Below, piece by piece: positions 10,941 to 24,519 of a DNA stretch of 64,000 bases. Numbering within the stretch: position 1 is the first letter of the stretch; each line of letters opens with the position of its first letter. Made by a program: the position numbers and the translations under genes. This DNA comes from Hyaloscypha bicolor E (taxonomy: Eukaryota; Ascomycota; Leotiomycetes; Helotiales; Hyaloscyphaceae), in assembly GCF_002865645.1 (NCBI RefSeq), contig NW_020194559.1, positions 1,217,390-1,281,389 of the forward strand. The letters run 5' to 3'. A model generated the notes under the pieces. That model made no database searches, was not told the origin of the DNA, and was given only the letters and a program-made list of their open reading frames with translations.

Positions 10941-11690
10941 GCTGTGGTAGCAGGCAGATTAAATATCCTCAAGGGTCTAAAACTAACAAATCAGAATGTC
11001 AGAACTGAGCAATGTTGATATTTGATTGGCTCAGGGATTATACCTTGTCGACGCCTGATACCAGAGGCTCTCGGGGTCGCGAGACCAATATCGGACGAAG
11101 GAGAAAGGCTGCTCGTCGTCAAGGCAAGACAAGTGTCCCGGTGTCCGGCAAGGGCAAGGAATATCGTAACCGGAAGTCGTAAAAGACCTTCGCAAGTTTT
11201 AAGACTTGGCGTGTTGGGAATAAGACAGGAGAAATCTCTGACTTTTGATAGGGCTTTGGGAAGGCTGTATCGCGGTTGGGGAGGCTCGGGTTCTGTCAGA
11301 TAAAAAGGAGGAATTGATTAAAGAGCTGAAAAGTGGGCAGAGCTGAGACTAAATGCACTGATGGCTGCTGCGCCCCTTCCGGAGCACCGCTCGGTCGTTG
11401 GTAGCGGCTGGAGTCGATAGTGTCGAGGTCGTGGTTCAACGGAGGGAGGCTAGATGTAGAAAGAGGAAATAGCCGCTATCGACAAGAATGGAGGATAAAG
11501 GGAGGGAGATGGGGTAACACATCCAGACAACCCAGCAGGTAGTAGAAGCAGCTCCTTACACGCTAGCCTCGTCGGCAGCGGTCGCTAATAATGCTAGCCC
11601 CTCACGTGTCCGGTAAGTTATGTACAAGTTAAGTTTCGCTAAACCTAAAAAGTCGGGGTTTGCAAAGAACTCGCTTTTGCTAATATCTGT
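10941..11690. other. 5' flank of the HET gene, no supported gene
   Basis: GC-balanced sequence upstream of the HET start codon, ending where AT-rich RIP-type DNA begins near 11690. A 93-aa plus-strand frame (11022-11303) is arginine-rich, matches nothing I recognise and overlaps the presumed promoter; I do not count it as a gene. Confidence 0.5.
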
Positions 11691-12580
11691 TTTACTATAC
11701 TAGCTTAGGGGTATTCGATACTAGAAAAACTAATATTTTAAAGAAATATTAATAGTCGGTTTCTCTTCTTTATCCGCTTTACTAATAGTCAGGGAAATCA
11801 AGTATTTTATTAGGGAAATCCGAGGCTAGTAAAATATCCCGAAAAATACAACTTTTTATTATATATTTAGTTTCTTTTATTATAATTAATATCCTATATT
11901 TCATTTAATATATCCGGAATTCCTCTTATTAATTTATTTTATATTAGATAATTCTTTCTTAATTACTACTATTACTTATATAAAACCAAGTTTAATTATA
12001 ATTAAGCTTTTAATATTATATACTTTTAGGTTATAAATAATTTTATAGAAATTTTAGCTTTATTTACTAAAATATATTATATTAAGAAAGAAGTATTAAA
12101 AAAGCTAATATTATAATTTAAGAATAAAAAGCGAAATATAAATAATTTATATAATTTAGATAATAAAAATAATAAGATTTTAAATAAAATATATAAAAAA
12201 AGAATTAAATAATATTATTATAAATAATAAAAGTAAAAGATTAAAATAATATATAATATAATACTTTTAGCTATTACTTTCCTTTATTTTATATATCTTT
12301 AGGTTTTTTATTCTAAATTTAATTAGTTATTATTAGAAATAAAACTTTCTTTAATAATTTATTAACTAGTTATATAATTATAAAATATTTTGAATTATTA
12401 AGGTAAAGCTAGTTATTTATATATAACTTTATTCTTATATTAGATTAAAAGTTAAATAGTAATTTAATAATTATTATATTATTCTTTAAAAGTATAAAAT
12501 TATAAAAGCTAAAAATATTATTAATATAAATAAATTAGAAGCTTGAATTAAGGCTCTAATAAAAAATATTAAAAAAATAT
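11691..12580. other. RIP-mutated AT-rich block, origin unassigned
   Basis: CA/TG-poor sequence between the HET island and the first outer LTR. I see no preserved coding motif and no clear repeat partner in the window. Probably old transposon sequence. Confidence 0.4.
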
Positions 12581-12767
12581 TATTATAAGCTAGCTCTTTA
12601 TATAAAGAAAAGTAATAGTTTTAATATAAGAAAAAATAACTAAAGAAAGAAAACGAGAATTTTATTCTTATATAAGCTAAATATTATATACTTTTATAAT
12701 TATAATAATAAAGGTTATATAATTAAATTATATAATTGAATTCAAATTATATATCTAATCTATTATA
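12581..12767. repeat. Outer LTR, left copy
   Basis: Pairs with 28289-28490. It is more strongly AT-shifted than the right copy (ATTAAATTATATAA here against AACCGAGTTATATAA there). Confidence 0.55.
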
Positions 12768-13059
12768 TTATTTTCCTTTCTATAAAGCTAGAGGTCTATT
12801 TGTTTTTAAAGTTACTAGAATTAAGTTTCTCTAGAATTTTATTAATTTAATATATTTTTAAAATATTAATCTTTATTATATAACTTCTAGAATTAGCTTC
12901 TAATTTAATTAGTATTAAATATATATAATTCTGTATTTAATAGCTCATATTACTATAATATAAATAAAGACTCTTTTTTTTATAAGCTTTAGTTATATTT
13001 TTTAAAACCCGTTTTATATATATTTTTAAAGCAGTTTCTTAATTTATAATTATATTATA

Positions 13060-13158
13060 TAATATAATATAGCAGACTATACTTATTAAAAATCATGTTA
13101 TTTTAGTAATTTTAAGGTTTAGGTTATATAGTAAAGGCTATAGCCTTTTATATATAAC
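13060..13158 (+). repeat. Gypsy C-family LTR fragment ending at the palindrome
   Basis: The sequence from AATATAGCAGACTATACTTA through the 36-bp palindrome matches the first 100 bp of the Gypsy C LTRs at 14507 and 27253. Similarity stops exactly at the palindrome's last base (GTTATATA... at 13123 to ...TATATAAC at 13158). Confidence 0.75.
13123..13158. repeat. 36-bp palindrome, copy 1
   Basis: Arms of 18 bases, GTTATATAGTAAAGGCTA and its inverted partner, pair at 16 of 18 positions around a CTATAG centre. Confidence 0.85.
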
Positions 13159-13239
13159 TAGTATAGGCTCTAATAAATTATTAATTAAAATTATTAATTA
13201 GTAATTATTATTAGCTAAGCGATTAATAAATAATTAATA

Positions 13240-13945
13240 TTAATAATTATTATTAATAAAAGTGGGCCCAGTTATTAAACGAGCTCTATTACGGCTTTCT
13301 AGTTTAATTATAAACCGATTAGTATTAAAATTAGTATAAAAGTATACTATTATTATTATATTATTAGACCTTTTAACTTTTTATTTAATAGTCTATTATA
13401 TAATATAGACTAGCTAGTATTTAATCCAGTTATTAATAATTCCATTAATAAAAGTAGGCCTAGCTAGCTATTAAGCAAGCCCTATTACCTTAATAATTCT
13501 ATTAATAAAAGTGGGCCTAGCTAGCTAATAAGCCCTATTATATAAATATCTCGCTTTCTAGTTTAATTATAAACCGATTAGTATTAAGATTAGTATAAAA
13601 GTAAACTATTATTACTATATTATTAGACTTTTTAATTTTCTATTTAATAGTCTATTATATAATATAGACTAGCTAGTATTTAATCTAGTTATTAATAATT
13701 CTATTAATAAAAGTAGGCCTAGCTAGCCCTTAAGCGAGCCCTATTACCTTAATAATACTATTAATAAAAGTGGGCCTAGCTAGCTATTAAGTAAGTTCTA
13801 TTATATAAATATTTCGCTTTCTAATTTAATTATAAACTAATTAGTATAAAGATTAATATAAAAGTAAATTATTATAAATATACTATTATACTTTCTATTT
13901 AATAGTCTATTATATAATATAAACTAGCTAGTATTTAATATATAA
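13240..13945. repeat. Three tandem copies of a ~260-bp unit
   Basis: The marker CTAGTTTAATTATAAACC occurs near 13299 and 13558 and, mutated, near 13821, giving a period of about 260 bp. Each unit also carries AATAGTCTATTATATAATAT and one or two copies of ATTAATAAAAGTGGGCCTAG. The third copy is the most AT-shifted. Confidence 0.8.
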
Positions 13946-14506
13946 AACTAAGATTTATATTGTTATTTCTTTTAAAAAAGATTAAACTTTTTATACTTTC
14001 TTTTATTCTTTTTTTAATATATAATAGTACTTTATTTTCTATTATTTAAATATAGCTTCTAAATCTGCCTTATTAATCTATTAAGCCTCTACTAATATAA
14101 ACTCGACTTAATCCAAATCTAATTCTAAATAAAAAGAACTTATAAGAACTATTTGGGCTTATACTTGTCTCGGGTATTTAGATATAAGAGAACTACTCAA
14201 ATACTATTATTATTTTTCTTATAAAAAGAAAAATCTATTAAATATTTATTTGATTTTAGTCTTTATTAATTAATATAATTATCTCAAGTTAGTATATAAT
14301 ATTATTATTAAGAACAAATCGGAAATTAGTCTACTTTAATTAAAAGTAATTAACTAGCTATAATAGCTTTATTTATAAGTAAATTTATCTGGCTAAATAA
14401 CTAAAATTAATATATATATCTTTTAATAATATCTTAATAGGGTAGTAATTTATAAAGCTTTAATTTTATTAATTATTATTTATAATCTATTTTTTTGAGT
14501 AATATA

Positions 14507-14806
14507 GTATAATAGGCTATACTTATTAAAAATTATATTATTTTAGCGGTTTTGAGATTTAAATTATATAATAAAGGCTATAGCCTTTAATATATAACTT
14601 ACGGAAATTATATAAGAAAGCTAGTTTTTCTATAGACTTAAAAAATAATTCTTTATAAGTATTTAATTAATTAAGTTTTTATATACTATATATTATTTAT
14701 ATTTTTGATTTATTATTTTATTATTAAATTATGTTTTATATTCTAATATACTTTATATAAGTTTTTGTTTTATTATAATTTCTCTCTTATATATTTTATA
14801 ATAAGT
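14507..14806 (+). repeat. 5' LTR of Gypsy C
   Basis: Starts near ATAGTATAATAGGCTATACT and matches 27253-27545 over its length, including AAGAAAGCTAGTTTTTCTAT and TTATAAGTATTTAATTAATT. It contains a copy of the 36-bp palindrome at 14563-14598. Confidence 0.8.
14563..14598. repeat. 36-bp palindrome, copy 2 (in 5' LTR of Gypsy C)
   Basis: ATTATATAATAAAGGCTA followed by TAGCCTTTAATATATAAC. The same position in the LTR as copy 5 at 27310. Confidence 0.85.
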
Positions 14807-15829
14807 AATATAGGGAAAATAGAAACTTTATAATTAAGGTAATACTTTTATAAAGTTCTAAGAAGTATTTATAAGGCGGATTATTAGCTTAGTAAGTTAG
14901 GAAAGAAAAGGGCTATTATAATACCTTAAGCCTAAAGCTAAAATATTAAGAATATATATATATTAATTTTAGTATCTTATATTAATTTTTAATATATCTA
15001 GTAACTTGAATATAGGTTAGCTATAAGATAAAGTTACTAGTATAATATATAGAAGTAATAGAAATAGAAGCTAATTATAGAAGAAAAAGAAGTAAAGGAA
15101 ATAAAATAAGAAAAATTATACTAAGATAATATAAATTAGATCTTAGTTAGAAATAGACTTTAGTATTTAGAAATAAAGTTATACTATTAATTTATATATT
15201 ATTTTTAGTTATAGTAAAGACCGGAATAGAGGTAATATTAGTTTTAATAAAAAAGCTTATTCCTAAGTCCGGAAAAAATATTTAAAAAAGAAAATACCTT
15301 TAATTTTAAGTAAAATAGTAAATAGAAATCGGAAATAAGAATTAAAAAGAAATAAGAAATAAGAAATTATATAAATAAACTAGAGAAGCTTCTAGAGAAA
15401 GAAATAAATACTAAATAGAAAAACAAAAAAGAATTTAGAAAAATCAGAAAAATTAGCGAAATTATATTTATTATTTTTATTATTACTTTTAATAATATTA
15501 ATAGATATATTTAGTTTAGTAAAATCAAGGGGAAATATTATAAATATTAAGCTAAAGAAATAGAAAAGAAAGTATAAGTAATAGAAATAAGACTAGAAAA
15601 GCTATTATCTTATTATTACTAATACTAAAACTCGAATCTTAATTATATCTATTATTATTAACTAGTTTCTCTCTAATTCCGGTTCCTAAATTAAAAAATA
15701 TACTTAAATAAGAAATTAGTTTTTTAGGAACCTTATTAGTAAAAATCTCAGGTATAGAAACTCTATAATTAATTATAAAAGAAATTATTAAGATTAATAT
15801 AACTAAAAATAAGTATATACTAGTATTAG

Positions 15830-16720
15830 GTTTAAACCTATTATTTATAGGAACTCCTGAAGTACTATAGTTTTAGGGAAGTAATATTTCTATATTTTTG
15901 AAATAATATATAAATATATATAAGAACTATTATATTTCTAATAATACTAAAAGAAAGAGAATTATTTATTATATTTCTCCTATTTATAAGAATTAGATTA
16001 AGGTTATACTAAAGTATTATACTAATAATCTAGGAGATTACTAGAAAACCAAGTTTTTTAAGGCCTTATTAAAGGAATTCCGAGAATATAACTAGGAAAT
16101 ACTTAAAATTAGTTATAACTTTCTTAATAGGATTATTATATAAACCCAGAATAGAAAAATCTTTTCTAAATCTTATATTAATATATTTAATAAAGTATTA
16201 AAGAAATTACTAAAGAAAAAATAAATAAATAAAATTACTTAATACCGAGAATTTATAAGAGAATTATCTATTTTAGTAAGAGATTATATTCTTAAGAATA
16301 TAAACTTTAAGCCTATAAATATTTCTATTTATAAATATAGTAAAATATATAAGAAAATAATAATATTCTATTAATATAAAGAAAAGAAATATTATTTTAA
16401 TATTACTAATAACTCAGATATATCTAGACTTAAATAAGAATATTTAGATATAATAGTTTATAATATAGTTCCTAAACCAGAAAATAATTATTTTTTACTA
16501 GTTTCTTTTATTATATTTCCTAAAGCTATTATAAATATAAGTAAAAAAAGAACCTAGCCTATAGCTAATTATATAAAACTTACTAAAAGTAATAAACCTA
16601 AAGGAAATAATATTAACTAGTTTATAAGAAGTTTAGAAAAACTATTTATTATTATTATAACTTAAAAGAATCTATAAAAATAACTTAATATAATTACTAT
16701 TATAATTCGGGAGGATATTT
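15830..16720 (+). pseudogene. Gypsy C gag relic
   Basis: With TAG/TAA read as glutamine, a frame runs from about 15850 (GTPEVLQFQG) through SNISIFLKQYINIYKNYYIS, ALLKEFREY near 16070 and RELSILVRDYILK near 16260, to about 16700. The F-L-x-x-Y and ALLKEFR blocks resemble retrotransposon gag (capsid-type) domains of fungal Gypsy elements. The same segment recurs inverted at 35690-36500. No intact zinc knuckle could be identified downstream. Confidence 0.55.
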
Positions 16721-18899
16721 ATAACCTACTTATATAATCTAATTAATTATAGCTAGTATAATAGTATTAATAGTCTAGTAAGTATAATTCGGGGTTTTAA
16801 AAAAAATATACTAGAAGTTATAGTAGAAGTTATAAAGAATACTATAGTAGCTATAATAATTAAACTAGATTAGATAAAGAATCTAGATAACTATATTCTA
16901 GAGGAAATTAGTCTTAAATATAATTAGAAAATACTATTTAAGTTAATATAGCCTATAATATAGACCTAAAACTAAAAGAATAAATTTACTATAGATATTA
17001 TAATAGAAATAAGAATAATAATATTAATTCAGAATATATTTATATTTTTTAATTCTATTACTTACTAATAAAAGAGCTTATAAACTATAGATATACTTAT
17101 TAATTTAATAAAAAATAATATAAAGTACTATTTAAGCCTAAATAAGAAAGCATTTCCTTTTTTCTTACTAATAAATACTAGTAATTTAACTAAATTATTT
17201 CTTAAGTCCGAGAAAAAGAATTTAATTATAACTTAAATACTTAATTCAAAAATATCTAGAGATTAATAGGAAATATCTAGTTTACTAGATAAGAAAGAGA
17301 AAAGGGAACTAGCTAACCGGGATTTATATATAGAAATAAATAAGTTATATCTAAGGAATCTAAATAGCTATTTTGCCTTAGAGGAAATTATATTAGAATT
17401 ACTAATACTTTAGATTCTAGAATTAATAAATAATATTAAGATTTGGCTATAAATAGTATTTCTATTAATACTATAATAGGTTTCTTATTAAGAAAAAAGA
17501 AAAAAGAGATAAAAATAGCTAAAAAGGTTTTCTAAAAATAAGCTAGAATAGAAAAAAAGCTATCTTATATAAGAGACTAGAAAAATACTATTCTAAAAAG
17601 TAATAAATAAGGAAATAGCCTAGCTAAGAATATAAATATTAATACTTCCGGAAATAAATAAGACAAATTAGGAATCTAGTATATTCTTAATTATAATAAG
17701 TATAGGATTCCTAAAGTTAATAATATTCTAATAAGATTACTAAAGAAAGTAATTATTTTATTTCTAAAGACTTAGAAAAAAATAAGAATATTTATTAATA
17801 CCTTAAAAATACCGGATCTAGCTATTATATTTTAGAACTAATAGGTTAAGAATAATATTCTTTATCTTACTATCTTATAAATAGGAAATACTATTATATT
17901 AAGTATAATTAGATATACTAGAAAATCTATAAAGCTAGTAGCTATAGCTTATATAATAAATAGAATATTTAAGGAATTAGAAATACTAGCTTAAATACCT
18001 AATACTAATAGAATTATTTAATTTAAAAGTAATAGTATTAATATTCGGATATTACTAGCTTATAAATATATTATATAATTTCTATATTTCCGATTCGTAT
18101 TTTAAGAACTTTAAGGAAATATTAAATATAAAAAAATAATTAATACTAGGGCTAAAGTTAATATTTTCTTTAAAAAGATCTCAAGAAATATTAGTAAAGT
18201 AGTATATAATACTATAGATTATTAAATGTCTATTATTATTAGAGTAGAATTTGGATTTATAGAAATAGTAAAACTTAAAGCTAAAGTTATAAATAAAATA
18301 AAATATAAAAATATATTTTTCCTAATTAAAGAAGCTCTAAAAATTTTACTTAATTAATTATTCTTAGTAAAAATAAAGATAAATATTATATATAAAAGTA
18401 ATAATTTATAAAATAGAAAGTTTATTAATCCTAAAAATAACTAGAATATCTATATTATTATAATTATTCTATTTTTAAAAAATACCGGGAAATAGAAAGA
18501 AGTAATAGTTTAAGAGTATTAAGTTTCTAGAATTAAGAAATTAAGTAATATAAAACAGGAAACTAAAAGTAAAAAGAAAAATAGAGCCTAGTATTATAAC
18601 TAGTAATAATATTAAAGAAAATAAAAAGATATTAGGATTTCTTATAAATTCTTTTATTTTAGATTTAGAAATTTAGGAAATTAATAATATTTTTAGAGAA
18701 ACTAAAGCAGAAAAGGCTCTAATTAAAGTATTATTAAGAGTAGTTCCGGATTTAATAGAAAAAGCAGTAAAAAGAATATTAAGTAAAAATATTTCTAAAA
18801 AAAAGATAAAATAATATTTCCTAATAATAAAGAAATATATTCCCGAAACTAAGAAATATAGAATCTAAGACTAGAAAGAATTCCAGAATATATAAGAAC

Positions 18900-21800
18900 T
18901 TAAGAAAGATATATTAAAATACTAAATAAAAAGGCATTCTTTATATTTAACTAAAAAGAAGCTAAATAAGAAAATTATAAATTCCGGAGATTAGATAAAA
19001 AAAATACTAGAGAAAATAGCTATAGTTCTTAAAGAAAAAAATAATAATTATAGTCTATTTCTAGTTATAGGAGTATATAAAATAAAAAACAAGAAGATTT
19101 AACTAGTAAATACTAATAATAGAACTAGAGAAGGCTCTAGTAAATATCCGAACTAGTTTAAGAGATCTAAAGCTAGAAAATACTTATAGGAATATATTAG
19201 GAAATATAAGAATTATTTTTTATTAAGAATATTAATTATTCTAAAACAATTATAACTTATTTTAGAATATCTTAAATAATTAGATATTAATAACTAGCTC
19301 TAGGAAAAGAAACTAGCTATATTTCAAGAATTAATAATTAATTAAGAAGATATAATTATATTTAATTAGAAAGAAATAGGAAAAGTCTATAAGAATATTA
19401 GCCTATTTATTCTAATTAAGACTATTAAGTATAAAGTCTAGTAAGAAAAGAATTTCCTATATTTTAAAGCTTTAATACTAATAATAATAAAAATATTATT
19501 AGAATATTTAGATTATAAAGTTCTTAAAAAATATAATAAATCTTACCGGAATTTATAGTTCTTAGTTATAAAAAAGGTTACTAGGACCTATAGACTAATT
19601 AATATTATTATAAAAATGAATTTAGTAATCCTATAAAATATTAACTTATTCCTGTTTATTAATAAGATCTTAAAGAAATTTACTAGATATATTTATGTTT
19701 TTTTAATTAATTTCTTTTCCGGATATAATTAACTTATACTAGATACTTATAATAGAGATTTAATTATATTTATAATATTTCTAAGACTATTAAAAATAAC
19801 TATATTATTTTAGGAAGCTACTAATTTAGTTATATAATTTATATAAGTTATTATAACTATTCTAGAGAATTTATTTCCTAAAATCGCTATATTATTTATT
19901 AATAATATTAGAGTTAAGAAACCTTATATAAACTATAATAAATAGCTTATTTTACCTGAAATTTAGTATTTTATATTTAAATATTTTTAAAACCTAGATA
20001 TAACCTTAGATAAAGTTAAATAAGCTAGAGCTAGTATTAGAGAAAAATTATAGTTCTATTATAATAATATAGTTATTAGCGGCTTTATTTATAAAGTATT
20101 TAAAAAAAGCTCTTTAAGTTCAGGAATTACTAAGATCTTAAAATAAGAATATTATAATAATATAACTAAAAATAAAGTATTTATTAGAATTATTATTTAT
20201 TATTATATTTAGATTAAAGGCTTTATAATTATTACTAAACCTATTTACTACTTAATAAGAAAAGATATAACGTGAAACTAGAATAATAAATAAAAGTAAG
20301 CTATATAAATTCTTTAAAAAAAGCTTACTATTACTCTAATACTTTATAAATTATACTATAATTTATTAGAAAATTAGGAAATAATTATATTAGTAATAAA
20401 TACTAGCCTAAATAAATAAGATAGAACTCTTAATTAATATAATAATAAAGGAAAAAAGAAAGTTATATAATATAAGTCTAGAATTTAAAATAATACTAAA
20501 TAAAGATATAATATTACTAAGAGAGAATACTAAGGGCTAGTAAAATATTTATAGAAAATATAATTCTAGCTATATAAAGTTTATTTTATTTTTAAACTAG
20601 ATACTAATATACTTGTTATATAACTAAGTAAAATAGCTATGAATTTTCCTAAAACTCTAATTACTTACTAGCTAGTATAAATTTAATTATTTAACTTTAA
20701 AGTCAAATATATTAAAGAAACTAAATATATTACTACTAATGAATTATTAAGATATTTATAATAAGAAGATAATACTAAAGATAATAAGAATATTAATAAA
20801 TAGTTAGTAATAAAGCTTAATATTATTAGAATAGTATTTATTAGATAGAAAGTTTAGTTAAAAAAAGTAGTTCTAGTTTAGTTATATAATATTATTTTAA
20901 GAAATCAGATTCCTAAGACCTTTACTAGATATTTAAATAATAGTATCTAGTTATATGAAATTAATAATTAAAGCCTTATTATATTTAGAAGCAAATTAGT
21001 AATATTAAAAAATAATAAAATCCGGAAGTTATATAATAAAGGCTATAGCCTTTTATATATAACCTCTAGTAAAGTAATAAATAATAGCTATTTTAAATAA
21101 TATTAGAATATTATATAATATTTTATAATATTCTCTAGACTAGAAGAAATATCTAGAGCCGAGTTTTAAAAGTTAAGTAAAGAAGCTTTAAATTATAGTA
21201 TAAGAGATTAATTATTATAAAGAGTTATATTAAAAGTATACTTACCTTAACTTATTATTAATAATTAAGAATAAAGGGAAATTATTATTAAAGAGCTATA
21301 TAATAAGATTAGATATATTAGAAAAAAGAGTACTTTTTACTTAATAGCTAGCTATTATTATTAGGAAGATTATTATAACTATATACGGAAATATATTAAT
21401 ATTTATAAGATTTATTAATATAAGAATAAAAGAAAATAAGAAAAAGCTTTATATCTAATAAAAGCTATATTTCTTTTCTATTATCTTAGGATTAATATAA
21501 TTAAACTACTAGATTATAAAGAATATAACTTATTAGTTATTATTAGAGATAACTTTTCAGGATAAGTTAAGGCTAGATCTTTAAAGAACCTAACTAGTAA
21601 AAAAATTACTAAGTTTATTTAGAAAGAAATTATTTATAAATATAGTTTATTTAGATAGCTTAAGATAAATAATAGATCGGAATTTAAAGAAATAGTAATT
21701 TAGGAACTTAATAAGCTAGGAATTAATAGAATTATTATTTTGGCTTATAATTTTAAAGGAAATAATATAATTAAAAAAAGATATTAACTAATTATTTAAA

Positions 21801-22050
21801 TACTTATTATACTTATAATAGATAGAAAGAAGCCTTAGGTAGATTTATTATTATATATTCTATTTACTAATTAAGCTACTATATATAAATTAACTAGATT
21901 TATTTTCTTTTATATAGTTTATAATAAGAAAGCTATATTACTTATAAAAATATACTTTCTAATCTAAAGAATACTTAAATAAAATAAAGTTTATAATAGA
22001 GAAATATTTCTGGAAATATATATAAAATAAATATAAATAAGAAATAAAGA
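18900..22050 (+). pseudogene. Gypsy C pol relic (RT, RNase H, integrase)
   Basis: RT: YRLINIIIKINLVIL near 19590, LINFFSGYNQLILDT near 19700 and FINNIRV near 19905, the mutated F-I-D-D catalytic block with both Asp codons now Asn. RNase H: a segment from about 20340 (LHTLYYN-like, then a DAS-like block) to about 20650. Integrase: an RDNFSG block near 21545, LKINNRSEFKE near 21670 (mutated D-N-G-x-E-F) and a tail to about 22050. The order RT-RNase H-integrase marks Gypsy rather than Copia. Nearly all stops are TAA or TAG, the signature of CAA/CAG mutated by RIP. Confidence 0.75.
21028..21063. repeat. 36-bp palindrome, copy 3 (stand-alone)
   Basis: GTTATATAATAAAGGCTA followed by TAGCCTTTTATATATAAC. 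It lies inside the Gypsy C pol region between RNase H and integrase. No LTR similarity extends beyond a few bases on either side (TCCGGAA before it loosely resembles reversed LTR sequence). Confidence 0.85.
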
Positions 22051-24519
22051 TATTAAAGAAACTAAAATAAAGAAAAATAAAAAATACTAAAAGAGAAAAA
22101 AGTAATTTAATATTATTTACTAGATTTATTTAAAGCCTATTTCTAAAAAAGAATCTAGTTCTTATATATAATATTAAATTAATAAATTAAGATAAGTTAA
22201 GAAATATAAAGCTATTATATTATTAGCTTGGCCTATATAAAATAAGATATATAAATTAACTAAAAAAATACTATATACTAAAAGAATTTAATAGTATTAT
22301 ACTCTAAAGAATATATACCGGGAATTAATTTAAGTAATTTATTAAAAGAGATAGATTCTAGTACTTCCCTAAAAACAAAGTTAATAATAAATATATACTT
22401 ATAAATAAATATTTTAAGATAGATATAGAACTAGAAAAGAAAGTAATTATAAAGTATTATAAGTGAAATAGTATTTAGGAAATTAAGAAAGCTACTAGTA
22501 TTATTATATATATTCTAGAATTACTAGAATTAGAGAAAGTAAAATATATCTCTTTTATAAAAAACTAGAAAAAAGTATCTAATAATAAGGGCTTTCCTTA
22601 ACCTAAAATAAAACTTATTACTTTTAACTTCTTATATATTTTTTAGATTTATTTTTTTAGCTATTATTTATAACTTTTAGAAAATATTATTATTAGACTA
22701 CTATTCTAGAAATCAGATAAACTTTATTATTACTTATTTCTTATTATTATCTAATTACTATTATTAGATAGTATTTTTAATATATGAAATTCTATTACTA
22801 GATCTTGGGAATTAAATATAAAGTATTTCTTTTAATATAAAAATAAATAAGAAATTAAGAAGTTATTTTATAAATTCTTAATTTCAAACTATAGTAATAG
22901 ATAGTAATTATATTTAAAGATAAAAAGAGAAAAGAAAAAGAAAAAGGGCCTTTTATATATATCTTATTAAACTAGAAATTCTTTAAAAGCTTTATTTACT
23001 TTTTTTAACTAGCTATTCTTGCGGCTTATACTAGTCTAAAGCTTAATTATAATATTTATAAATCTCAACTTTAATTTAAATTACTATTATAAGTTTTCTT
23101 ATAATATCTAAATAAACTTCCTAATTAGAAATTATATATAAACGGAATAGCTAAACTAGAAGCCCTATAAGAGAAAAAAGAAACCTTATTAAACCTAATA
23201 GTTATTTCTAAAGATATTTAATAATATATAATTCTGGAAATCTCTTATATATTAGATAAACTAGATTTGCTTATTTAAAGCCTATTTTATACTAGAAAAC
23301 TTACTTTTTTTCCTATATACTTATAGTTATACTTAAGATATATATTATAACTACTTTAAAAATATATACTAAGGCTTAATTAGTATAATATATATTCCTA
23401 TTTCTATAGAGATTTTCTCTTATATAGAACTCTTTCTCTAACTATAATACTATTTTATTACTAGAAACTAATTACTTTTTTAAAAAACTAGTATAATTTA
23501 CTAATTCTTATTATTAATCTATTTCTTATTATTAAATATTATCTAAATAATTCCTATATCCTTAATACTAATTCGGAATATCTAATCTTTTTATATTTTA
23601 TATTAACTTTAATATTAATTATTCCAAACTCAATAATAATACTATAAACCTTATTTATACTATTTTATAGCTCTTTTTTCTATATATTCTAATACTTTTA
23701 ATATTACTTTTATAAATATAAATATTACTTTAAAGTCCTAACTAACTAAATAATTTTATATTATATAAAGTTAACTTTAATAAGTATTAAATAAATATAA
23801 TTAGCTTTTAGAAGAAATACGAATTAGTTTTAGAAGAAGTAATATCTTATTCTAAATTATTTCTTAATTCTATTATTCTAACTTCTTTTCTATTAATATT
23901 TACTTTATATTTTTCTAATATCTTTAATATATTTATATATCTTATCTTTTATATATTTTCTATATTATTTCTTTTCTTTTATACTATTTTTTAAGTTAAT
24001 AGAAATATTTTTAAATAAATAGGAAATTAGAATATACTTATATTATAAAATTTTTATTATTTTTTTCTATATTCTAATACTTTAGATATTATTACTATAT
24101 TTATGTTTTTATTATATTACTTTCTTATTTCCCTATTATTATTATTTAGTTTAACTTATCTTATTTATTTCCTTAGTTATATTTTCTTAGATATATATAT
24201 TTATATTCTTTTCTATAATAAAAGCCTAATTTTATATTTTATTTCTATAATTATTTCTAATTTATAATTATATTACCTTAAATATACCTAATTATTATAC
24301 TTACTTTCCCTATTATATATATTACTATTTTAGCTTTATTTTCTTATTAGGAAAAAAGAAAAACTCAAATATATATAATATCTTTATATAATCTAAAACT
24401 ATTCTAATTTACTCTTTATTTTAAAATATATTTAAAAGAAATTCTTATAATCTCGAGAACCTTTAACTTTATAACTTATAATTATTATACTAATAATATC
24501 TTTATAATTTATTAAGAAT

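Noticed and set aside
11022..11303. 93-aa frame upstream of the HET gene
   Set aside because: Arginine-rich, no family motif, lies in the presumed promoter and has no splice or homology support.
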